In this document: positions 33,900 to 42,300 of the stretch, piece by piece | Numbering within the stretch: the stretch's first letter is position 1 | How the letters are laid out: each line of letters opens with the position of its first letter | Origin: BOG-908 sp965199235 | GTDB lineage: Bacteria > Pseudomonadota > Alphaproteobacteria > Acetobacterales > Acetobacteraceae | Length of the DNA stretch: 64,000 bases | Assembly: GCA_965199235.1 (NCBI GenBank) | Contig: CBDAQU010000001.1 | Coordinates: forward strand, 62,001 to 126,000 | Reading direction: 5' to 3' | Program-made: the position numbers and the translations under genes | Notes under the pieces: generated by a model | What the model saw: the letters and a program-made list of their open reading frames with translations, nothing else | Databases searched by the model: none | Told to the model about the DNA's origin: nothing

Positions 33900-34520
33900 T
33901 TACATCTCCGAAACGCTTCCTGCCTCCGGGCCTTTCGCGCCCTGGCGAACCGACACGCGCACGACCTGGCCCTCGTTCAGCGTGCGAAGGCTGCCGAGAA
34001 CCGACATGTGGACGAAAATGTCCTTGCCGCCGTCCTGGGGCGCAATGAATCCAAAGCCCTTCGTCGGGTTGAACCACTTCACCGTGCCGGTCGTCTCGAT
34101 GGTCGGGCCGGACGGAGCGGCGCGGTCTCGCGGACCAGCCGATTGCGAGCGTGGTGCGCGTGACGGAGCGGCGGTGCTGGTATCGACGCTCACGACCTCG
34201 GTAACCTGCAAACCTTTTTGCCCCGGACCCACCCGGACTTCGAGGGAGGCGCCCTCGTTTACCGAGTCGTGCCCAGCCCGCTGGAGCACGGCGCAGTGAA
34301 GGAACGCGTCGCCCGAACCATCACCCATGGCGACGAAGCCGAACCCTTTCTCAGGATTGAACCACTTGACTGTGGCCGACAGCGTCGGCCCGAAAGCCGC
34401 TGGTGAACTGGAACGGCCGCCTCCGTTAAGTGCGCCCCAGTTGATGTCTGGTGCGGAAGGCTGGTCGTCGTCGAAGCCACGGCGGCGCGGCTGGTAGGGT
34501 CGGCGGGCAGGTTGGGACAT
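33900..34520 (-). CDS. Twin cold-shock-domain protein
   Basis: 206 aa with two cold-shock domains joined by a Ser/Pro/Arg-rich linker. Domain 1 has 'TVKWFNPEKGFGFVAMGDG' and 'DAFLHCAVL'; domain 2 has 'TVKWFNPTKGFGFIAPQDG' and 'DIFVHMSVL' (RNP1 and RNP2 motifs). The basic N-terminus is disordered. It binds single-stranded RNA/DNA as an RNA chaperone. In domain 1 the RNP2 V-H is changed to L-H. This two-domain form is common in alphaproteobacteria. Confidence 0.95.
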   Translation of the reverse strand: MSQPARRPYQPRRRGFDDDQPSAPDINWGALNGGGRSSSPAAFGPTLSATVKWFNPEKGFGFVAMGDGSGDAFLHCAVLQRAGHDSVNEGASLEVRVGPGQKGLQVTEVVSVDTSTAAPSRAPRSQSAGPRDRAAPSGPTIETTGTVKWFNPTKGFGFIAPQDGGKDIFVHMSVLGSLRTLNEGQVVRVSVRQGAKGPEAGSVSEM

Positions 34521-35002
34521 TCTCTCATTTCACAAAACAACGCGAGAGACACATACGCCCTCGCAAGCGTGATTCAACCTAAATCAGCGTTTTCGCCGAG
34601 GATAGTCACAGTTTCGCGCATGTATCACGCGCGACGGCAGAATACATGCTCCGGCGTATCTCTCAAGCGATCTTTTAGCCGGCCGGAATGGTCTTCGAAC
34701 ATGCCCGTATCAGGAACCCTTGCCAGGCAAGCAAGGCAGTGCCGTCTGCCAATTCGACCGCGAGTGCTGCCAGCAGTTCCGGGACAGGCAGGCCGTAGAC
34801 TTGGTCGGCAGATGGCCTTGCAGTTGTCGTCAGGGCCGGGTCAGTGTTCCCGTCATGCCAACGACGCTTTCTCCTCTTCTCTCGTTTCGGTGTCCCGGTC
34901 CTGCGGGCGGAACCGGCCCATCCGCCGGGGCTGGCAGGCGGCTCGGCATGACCGATCCCGGCGGATCCCGGGTCCTGGCGGCGTCGTTGAACGCCCGGGG
35001 CG
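34521..35002. other. Divergent intergenic region (480 bases)
   Basis: Between the cold-shock gene and the J-like gene. The left ~150 bases, relatively AT-rich, would be the cold-shock 5' untranslated region and promoter. On the minus strand near 34675-34850 a frame reads 'VYGLPVPELLAALAVELADG' to a stop, which looks protein-like but has no start codon; it may be a gene fragment. Confidence 0.45.
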
Positions 35003-35893
35003 ATGCAGGCGCGCCGGGGATTTCGCGGTTTGGGTAGGACAGCGGCCAAGACGGCTACCCCGCCGCCGCTGCGGGCGCTCGGGGGATGGCTGGGCGCGGA
35101 CTGGTTTTGTCCGACGGTGCTGTCGGATGCCGAGGTGGTCGGTTTCACGCTGCCGAAACTTGCGGGCAGCCGGAAGCAGACCTTTCGCCTGGTGGAGCGG
35201 TCGAGATCGTCGGTGGCGGCCAGCGGCGTGCGCGCCGGTCCGGCCGCGCGCTCGCCCAAACACAAGCAGGTCAGCCTGGCCGACATACTCGACGAGTTTG
35301 GCGCGACCCGGGCGGCGGCGTTCCGCAGGACGACCTTCCTGTTCGAGTCCGCCCCCGTGCTGTATTTCGCCGAGATACCACTGGCGAACGTGAAACTCCG
35401 CTCGGCCGACAACCTGCGGCGTGCGCTGATCGACAGCGGGTTGCGCGGATGCGTCCTGTTGGTCGAGGCCAAGACGGTGATTGCGATGTTCTGGCCGGCG
35501 GCCGAGCACGAGATCACCATGTTCGTCAGCCAGGCCGAGCCGCCCTACGCGCTGCACGCCCAGTTCGACCAGCCGCAGGCGGCCGTGCGCGTGCGGCAGC
35601 CGCGCCGACCAGCCAACAAAGGTCAGGAAAGCCAGGAAGGCCATACTCCTCTCGGGCCGGGCGAGAGAGAGCTGCTGCTGCGCGAGCTTGCCGAGTTGAG
35701 GAGCCGGGTAGCCGAGCTGCAGCAATCCCAATCCGCGCTCAGCGCCATGGAAGCGCTGGGCCTGGACGACGCCAGGCTGAAAGCCATGCTGCGCCTTCTG
35801 CACCCAGACAGGCACGGCGGAAGCGAGGCCGCCAACGACGCTGCCAAATGGGTCAACAACCTTCGCGACCTGCTCAAAACCGCCCGAGCGTGA
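35003..35893 (+). CDS. Hypothetical protein with a C-terminal J-domain-like HPD segment
   Basis: 296 aa. The middle is an unrecognised alpha/beta domain. Residues about 215-245 form a Leu/Glu/Arg-rich coiled coil ('ERELLLRELAELRSRVAELQ'). The last 50 residues read 'LKAMLRLLHPDRHGGSEAAN' and 'WVNNLRDLL', with the HPD tripeptide and flanking helices of a DnaJ-type J domain. It may recruit DnaK to an unknown client. Several in-frame starts exist, so the N-terminus is uncertain. Confidence 0.75.
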   Translation: MQARRGFRGLGRTAAKTATPPPLRALGGWLGADWFCPTVLSDAEVVGFTLPKLAGSRKQTFRLVERSRSSVAASGVRAGPAARSPKHKQVSLADILDEFGATRAAAFRRTTFLFESAPVLYFAEIPLANVKLRSADNLRRALIDSGLRGCVLLVEAKTVIAMFWPAAEHEITMFVSQAEPPYALHAQFDQPQAAVRVRQPRRPANKGQESQEGHTPLGPGERELLLRELAELRSRVAELQQSQSALSAMEALGLDDARLKAMLRLLHPDRHGGSEAANDAAKWVNNLRDLLKTARA

Positions 35894-35901
35894 CGGCTGC
35901 T

Positions 35902-36354
35902 TCAGCCTGGCAGCGGGGGCACCACCCGCGGCCAAACCTCGCCGAGCACGCGCGCGAGGCTTGCGCCGAGCATCGGCAGCGCCGCCTGGAGCGTGAACAG
36001 GCCGAAGCGGTCCAGCTCCGGCATCGCGACGCGGCCGGGCCTGTCGATCATGGAGGTGCATCGAAGGCAGGCAGCAACGGGCAGCTCGGCCGGGTACCAG
36101 GCAAACAGCACGAGGTCCTTGTGCCGGAGATAGGCGTGCCGGCCCAAGGGACACAGTACCTCAGGCGGCGCTTGCAACCCTGTCTCCTCCTGCAGTTCCC
36201 GAGAGGCGGCGGCGGCAAACGGCTCGTCCGGCTCGGCCAGCCCTTTGGGTATGTCCCAGCGCGGCGAGCCGGTCGCGTGTCCAAGCAGCAGGCATCGCCC
36301 ATCGGTGACGATCACGCCGCACGAAACGCGCTCTTGGCGATCCTTCATCGTCAT
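35902..36354 (-). CDS. Nudix hydrolase
   Basis: 150 aa. The Nudix box G-x5-E-x7-REUxEExGU is complete ('GLAEPDEPF' then 'SRELQEETGL'), preceded by 'SCGVIVTDGRCLLLGH' and 'WDIPKG', typical of the fold. It hydrolyses a nucleoside diphosphate linked to another group (ADP-ribose, dinucleotide or (d)NTP types cannot be separated). It converges with the J-like gene, stops 8 bases apart. Confidence 0.93.
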   Translation of the reverse strand: MTMKDRQERVSCGVIVTDGRCLLLGHATGSPRWDIPKGLAEPDEPFAAAASRELQEETGLQAPPEVLCPLGRHAYLRHKDLVLFAWYPAELPVAACLRCTSMIDRPGRVAMPELDRFGLFTLQAALPMLGASLARVLGEVWPRVVPPLPG

Positions 36355-36638
36355 TCAGTGTAGCCGGGGCACGGGTAACGGGGTCAACGGCCCTCCACCA
36401 CCGGAGCATCTTTCGGGGTGCCGCTATCACTCCAAAGCCCGACCGGGTATGGTGCGGCATGCAAGCAATACCGCAAAACGGGATGCTACATGGCCAAAGC
36501 CCGGCCATGCCCCTCAGGCCGCGTGCCCTGTGCTTGGTTCGCCAAAGCCGGAGTGGTGCCGTTGGGTGTTGAGGGCGGCTTCGGAGGCCGCATCGGTCGG
36601 CCGCCGGTATCGTCGCACGCAGCTGTCGTTGTTGGGCC

Positions 36639-38132
36639 ATGAGCCCGGATAGTGCGGGCCTGAACGGCTTTTCGCTGCCCCGCCCCTCGATGCTGATGGA
36701 TTTGCGGCCCTGCTACGAGGGCTTCGCCGGCATTCCGCAGGAAACGCGTCTGCTGTTTTCGATGTTTTCAGCCCTGCCGCTCGCGCGGTTCGGCGGCCTT
36801 GCCTCCGGTATTCACTACACGTCGCGCAGGGGCCCGGTCTCCACGCCGCTGGAGCGGCTGTTCGAACAGACCAAGGTGCTGATCAGCCAGGACACCAAAA
36901 GGGTACGCTGGCCGGCTGGTCTGGACCGTGTCCTGCCGACTTCGTTGAGAAAGCAGGTTTTCAAGCCGTTGATGGCGCTCAGCGAGGTGCTTCGCTCCGA
37001 AAAGCTCGATTTGCGGATCGATTCAATCGCCTTCGAGGATTACCTGTGGACCAAGCTGTTTGACAACACCCTGCCTGCGAGCGACCGACACATCCTGCAG
37101 CGTGCGGAGTTCTTCGCCACCGAGCTCGGCCATGAATACGCCCGGTCGCTCAGCCTGCTGCCGCGTCCGTTCCAGCGGCGGCTGAAGACGGCTGGGTGGG
37201 ACATCTTCTTCGCCAACACCGTCTCTCCCTACCGCGTGTCGCGCGGCACGGCGATGATGATCCGCTATTACGACGCGTTGCCTCTGCTCAGCCCCCATAC
37301 GATCGGTGAACCCTGGCCGCATGCCATGGGCCACGTCCGCATGCTGCAGCGGAACATGGCAGACGGCGCCAGCTTCTATTGCGATTCCGAGCCGGTGAGG
37401 GAGGACCTGCTGGGCGTGTTCCCCGACGCCGAGGCGCGCGTGCACACGATCCCCGTTACTGTCGCGCCAGAGTTCCGCCCGGACCACGCGACCGAGCAGG
37501 AGCTGCGCACGATCCTGGCCCGGCGCCGGAGCCTGGCCACGGCGACTGCCCGGCCGGAGCCGCAGACCCTGCCCAAGCTGTTCCTGGCAGTTTCTACGTT
37601 GGAGCCGCGCAAGAACTACTTGAAATTATTTCGCGGCTTCGAGGTTGCACGGCGGATCACCAGCGAACCGATCCAGCTCGTCATCGTCGCCAATGCCGGC
37701 TGGCGCTCCAAGGCCGAGCTCGAAGCGCTGAAATCGATGGTCGGCAGTGGAACGTACCACCTGACCGGCGTGCCGACGGCCGAACTGCGCGTGCTCTATT
37801 CCATGGCCCATTGCGTGGTGGCGCCAAGCCGTGCGGAGGGGTTCGACTACTCGGGCGCTGAAAGCATGGCGTGCGGCACACCCCTGATCGCGTCCGACAT
37901 CGCCGTGCATCGCTGGGTGTATGGGGACGCGGCGGAGTATTTCGATCCCTACGACGCGGAGGAGCTCGGCGAGCTGATGGCGCGCTTGGCGGAGCTTCCG
38001 AAGCACGAGGGTGAACTCGCTTCGATGCGCGACCGAGGGCTGCGTCGCGCCGAACTCTACCGGCCCGAAACCCTGGCGCCGAAATGGGAGGCCGCCATCG
38101 AGCGGCAGATTGCGCACACCCCCGTGAGCTAG
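36639..38132 (+). CDS. GT4-type (GT-B fold) glycosyltransferase
   Basis: 497 aa. The N-terminal 300 residues are an unusual acceptor domain ('DLRPCYEGFAGIPQETRLLF'). The C-terminal half is GT4: 'LAVSTLEPRKNYLKLFRGFE', 'QLVIVANAGW' and the E-x7-E motif 'RAEGFDYSGAESMACGTPLI'. Retaining transferase using a nucleotide sugar, probably for a surface glycan. Converges with an FkbM gene; a repeat fills the space between and its edge gives the TAG stop. Confidence 0.9.
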   Translation: MSPDSAGLNGFSLPRPSMLMDLRPCYEGFAGIPQETRLLFSMFSALPLARFGGLASGIHYTSRRGPVSTPLERLFEQTKVLISQDTKRVRWPAGLDRVLPTSLRKQVFKPLMALSEVLRSEKLDLRIDSIAFEDYLWTKLFDNTLPASDRHILQRAEFFATELGHEYARSLSLLPRPFQRRLKTAGWDIFFANTVSPYRVSRGTAMMIRYYDALPLLSPHTIGEPWPHAMGHVRMLQRNMADGASFYCDSEPVREDLLGVFPDAEARVHTIPVTVAPEFRPDHATEQELRTILARRRSLATATARPEPQTLPKLFLAVSTLEPRKNYLKLFRGFEVARRITSEPIQLVIVANAGWRSKAELEALKSMVGSGTYHLTGVPTAELRVLYSMAHCVVAPSRAEGFDYSGAESMACGTPLIASDIAVHRWVYGDAAEYFDPYDAEELGELMARLAELPKHEGELASMRDRGLRRAELYRPETLAPKWEAAIERQIAHTPVS

Positions 38133-38262
38133 GAGCCTGATCGCTTCCTTGCAGCAATGTCACGCAGACTGGAAGAGTCGATGTGACGAAATTGCTCGCC
38201 AACAAAGTTGGCGAGCAATTTCATCGCGGTTGAAGATCAACCAGAAGCGATCGTGCGCTAGG
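38129..38262. repeat. Dispersed repeat, copy 5 with inverted ends
   Basis: Begins CTAGGAGCCTGATCGCTTC and ends AGAAGCGATCGTGCGCTAGG, with an inverted palindrome module nested inside (38154-38201, GCAATGTCACGCAGACTGG ...). The TAG at 38130-38132 ends the glycosyltransferase gene and the opposite-strand TAG (38258-38260) ends the FkbM gene, so one repeat closes both convergent genes. Confidence 0.85.
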
Positions 38263-39265
38263 ATGCGACAGGCTCGGCCAATATGTCGATATGGTCGGAT
38301 CGGCGCGCCTCGTAGAGGCGCATGACCCGCGCGGTGTCCACGCCCGCCTGGTCGAGCGTGCCGTCCGGACGCAGCACCGATATGGTGTAGCCCAGCCCGA
38401 TCAGCCAGCGAAGATACGCCTCTCCCTCCACACCGGAGATTCCAGGAATCAGCCCTGGGCTGAACTCGGAAATGATCGGCGGGCGGTCCCGGCGCAGCAT
38501 CGCTTCGCAGCCGCAAAGGGCGAGGTACTCGGCACCCTCTACGTCGATCTTTACGAGGTTGATCGGCCGGCTGGCCGGCAACACATCGTCCAGCCGCAGC
38601 GCAGGAACCGTCTGGGCGTTCAGCACGGCAGCGACGCTGTCAGGCAACCCCGCCGTTGTGCCGTTCGAGTAGGCGGTGTGCAGCACGAGCAATCCATGCT
38701 CCCTGCCGGCGGCAACCTGCAGGATGGAGACCTGGCCGAAGGAATTGGCGCGCCGGCTTGCCTCCAGCAGCCGAGCATTCGCCGGATTTGGCTCGACAGC
38801 CTGCACATGGCCCGAGGGTCCGACGAGGCTGGCGGCCAACAGGGTGAAGAACCCGATATTGGCGCCGAGGTCGAGCACGTTCATCCCCGGTCGCAACAGG
38901 CGCCGGAACAGCGCGCAGACCTCCGGCTCGTAGCGCCCCTGCCGGACAGGCTCGCCGACCAGCGCGTCGTCGATCGCGCTGTATATGCCGAAGCCCTCGA
39001 TCGTGCTGAGCACAGCTCCGGGCTCGGCCTCCTCGGCCAGGCTGCCTCGCGAAAATTCCAGGCTACTCGCAAAGCCCCGGACGACGCCGCGCAGATCCTC
39101 GCCCACGCGCATCGTATGGCCGCGCCATTCTTCAGGGTTGGGGTACCGGCCGAGCAGGAGACGGAAGCAGTAGTAGATGTCCTTGGCTGTCGCGGTCGGG
39201 ACGAAGAGTACGTCGCGGCTGCTGACCGGCTGCTGGCCGGCGGTGGACAAGCCGACACCCTTCAC
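38258..39265 (-). CDS. FkbM-family methyltransferase with N-terminal extension
   Basis: 335 aa from GTG 39265, with GGGAGG upstream. The first ~115 residues form an extra helical region ('IYYCFRLLLGRYPNPEEW'), which resembles the DUF4214-type or surface-protein anchoring segments seen beside FkbM domains. The SAM motif is 'VLDLGANIGFFTLLAASLVG', then 'VQAVEPNPANARLLEAS', and 'LVKIDVEGAEYLALCG'. Probably O-methylates a sugar of the surface glycan. Divergent from the large fusion gene, 84 bases apart. Confidence 0.93.
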   Translation of the reverse strand: MKGVGLSTAGQQPVSSRDVLFVPTATAKDIYYCFRLLLGRYPNPEEWRGHTMRVGEDLRGVVRGFASSLEFSRGSLAEEAEPGAVLSTIEGFGIYSAIDDALVGEPVRQGRYEPEVCALFRRLLRPGMNVLDLGANIGFFTLLAASLVGPSGHVQAVEPNPANARLLEASRRANSFGQVSILQVAAGREHGLLVLHTAYSNGTTAGLPDSVAAVLNAQTVPALRLDDVLPASRPINLVKIDVEGAEYLALCGCEAMLRRDRPPIISEFSPGLIPGISGVEGEAYLRWLIGLGYTISVLRPDGTLDQAGVDTARVMRLYEARRSDHIDILAEPVAS

Positions 39266-39349
39266 CTAAGCCTCCCGCCCTTGCCAGTGCTGCACCAGGG
39301 CGTTTGGTCACATGACGTGTCCGAGCGGTCAAGCTCCGCGGATCGTTCG

Positions 39350-42300
39350 ATGACGTTCATTTCCTACGCACAGAATTTCGAGGACGTGCTGCTGTGGCGT
39401 GCCTTCGGCCACCTGGATCGTGGATTCTACATCGACGTGGGCGCGGCGCATCCTGACGTCGACTCGGTCACCCGCGCGTTCTACGACCGTGGCTGGTCGG
39501 GCATCAACATCGAGCCGGTCTGCGACCATGTTGTCCGGTTGAGAGGCGCACGGCCGCGCGACGTGACCCTGCAGTTGGCCGTGGGTGCTGCGCGGGAAAC
39601 CGGGATCATCTATGTCGTCGCCGGCACAGGTTTGTCCACCATCGATCCGGCCTTGGCCGACCAGCATCGTGCGCATGCGTTGGACGTTCACGAGCAGGAT
39701 GTCGATGTCGACACGCTGGCCAATATCTGCCGCGAACACGCTCCCGCGACGATTCATTTCCTGAAGATCGACGCCGAGGGTGCCGAGAGCGCTGTCCTGC
39801 AAGGCGCGGATTTCACGCATTACCGGCCGCAAATCGTTCTGGTCGAAGCAACCGCCCCAGGCACGACCGTTTCCACTCACGAAGCGTGGGAACCGGCGCT
39901 GCTGGCGGTGGATTACCGGTTCGTCTGGTTCGATGGGCTGAACCGTTTCTACGCCGCTGCCGAGCATTTCGAGCAGCTGGCGCCGCATTTTCGTGTCCCG
40001 GTCTGCGTCTTCGACGATTTCCTGCGTGCGGCCGACACCGAATGGACGCGGCGCATCAGCCAGGCCGAGCTGCAAGCCGCGCATGCCAGGCAGCAGGCTG
40101 CCGAACTGCTGGAGCAGGCGATGCTGGCCGAAGCAGCGGTCGGGATTGCGGAGACGCGCGCAGGCAACGCTCAACGCCGCATGCGCGAGCTGGACACCCG
40201 GGCCCGCGAACTCGAGACCCGCGCGATCGCTACGGAGCAGCGGGCGCTTGCGATGGAGGCGCGCGCAGCGTCGGCGGAACATCTCGTGCGTCACAACGAA
40301 GCGCAGCGTGCCGCGGAATCCGAACGCCTGCGCGCCGCTCTGCAACGGTCGCAGGACGAGGAGGCGGCGTTGCGTGCGAGCACGTCGTGGCGGCTGACTG
40401 CACCGCTGCGCGGCGCCGTGCAGACCACGCGCACGCTGACCAGGCGAGGCCGCGGCTCAGCACCTGCGCCGGTCGAGCTTGCCGTGACACCGGCCGCATC
40501 AGCCAGACCGGTTGCCCTGGTCGAAGAACCGGCCCGGTTGTCGCGGCCGTTGCAAACCGTGCACCAGTTTCACTCGGGGTCGGCCGTCGGCGACGCAATT
40601 ACCAACTCGTTGCTGCTGATACGCAAACGGTTGCGTGCGATGGGGTACCACAGCGACATCTTCGTCGAGCATCGCGACCCGCTGCTCGAAGACGAGTTGC
40701 GGATGGCAGACGAGTTGCCGATCCATGACGGCTACGTGCTGGTGTTCCACCACTCGATGGGTTTCGACGCCTTCGAGCGGATCGTGGCACTGCCCGCCCC
40801 AAAAATACTGATGTATCACAACATCACGCCGCCGGAGTTCTTCGCCGGCCAGCCCTACATCCAGCACCAGGCAGTTCGCGGCCGGCAACAGCTGGCGCGC
40901 CTGCGCGATCACGTCGTCTCCGCACTTGCCGACAGCGAGTACAATGCGATCGAGCTGCGCCGGCTTGGGTTCGACGATGTCGGTGCCTGCACCCTGCTGT
41001 TCGACTTGGCCGAACCACGCCGCCTTGCACCGCAAGGACGAGGCAAGGACGACCGGCCGTTCACCATCCTCTTCGTGGGCCGGATCGTTCCCTCCAAGGG
41101 TCAGCTCGAGCTGGTTGACGCCTTTGCCGCCTTCCGCAAACTCCATCACCGTCCGTCTCGGCTGGTGCTGGTCGGCCGTGGCGATGGCGTGGGCCAGTCC
41201 TATCTGGACGACCTTCAGGCCCGGATCGTCGAGCTTCACCTCGGGTCGCACGTCACACTGACGGGGCTTGCCAGCGACGAGGCGCTGCGGGAGCATTTCC
41301 TGCAAGCCGACCTCTACGTCTCGCTCAGCCGGCATGAAGGTTTCGGCGTTCCCCTCGTGGAGGCAGCAGCGTCCGGCGTGCCGGTGCTGGCCTGGCCAGC
41401 CGGTGCTGTTCCCTACACGCTGAGCGCAACGGCAGGGCTGCTGGCGTCACGCGAGACGGACGTCGTTGCCGCCCGGATCGCCGAGCTTGCAAACGACCCT
41501 GGCGCTCGGGAGGCGCTCGCGCGGGTGCAGGCAGCAAGCCTGGGCCGGTTTTCGGTGCAGCCCCAGCTCGCCCGTCTGTCCTACGCCCTGGCGCGGGCTG
41601 GTGCTGCAGCTTTGCCGCCCGCCACAGCTTCGGGCGACGATGCGGCAGCTCTTCTCGCTCACAACGCGCGCTTCACGGTCGCCGGACACGTCAACAAAAC
41701 CTACAGCCTCGCCGCAATCAACCGAACGCTGGCCCGCATGCTGGAGCGTATCCATCCTGGCCGTGTGAGGCTCGAAGCGGTCGAGGGCGAGCCGACTGGC
41801 AACCTCGCCGAGGTGCCGGTGAACGAACTCGCCTTCACAAGCGCGTTGGCGGCCCGCCCGCCACACGAGACAGGGCCAGTCATTGTAATCAGCCAGCATT
41901 ATCCGGTGCATGTTCCGCGGAATCGAGGAGATGTGCTGCTGGCCCTGGTGTTCTGGGAGGAGTCTCTCGTCCCGGCCGAGACGGTCGCCACGCTCAACAC
42001 GTCGTTCGATGCCGTGCTGGCGCCGTCGCGCTTCGTCGCCAAGGCTCTGACCGACTCGGGCGTTTGTGTTCCCGTGCACATGGTCGGCTACGCGCCGGAG
42101 CTCGACGATTTCCTGGCGCTGCCCGGCCCGTTGCCCGACCTGGCTGCCCCGTTCACCTTCCTGCACGTCTCTTCGGCCTTTCCGCGCAAGGGGATGGACG
42201 TGCTGCTGGCGGCGTTCACGCGCGCCTTCCGTGCCGCAGATCCCGTGCGCCTGGTCGTCAAGACGTTTCCGAACCCGCACAATGATACGGCAGCGCAGAT

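Noticed and set aside
34853..36154. A 433-aa minus-strand frame across the J-like and Nudix genes
   Set aside because: It covers the region opposite a gene with clear HPD and coiled-coil signals; composition is typical of antisense frames.
38291..39349. N-terminal extension of 353 codons upstream of the FkbM/GT fusion
   Set aside because: It runs antisense to the FkbM gene at 38258-39265, and the FkbM domain starts exactly at the ATG at 39350.
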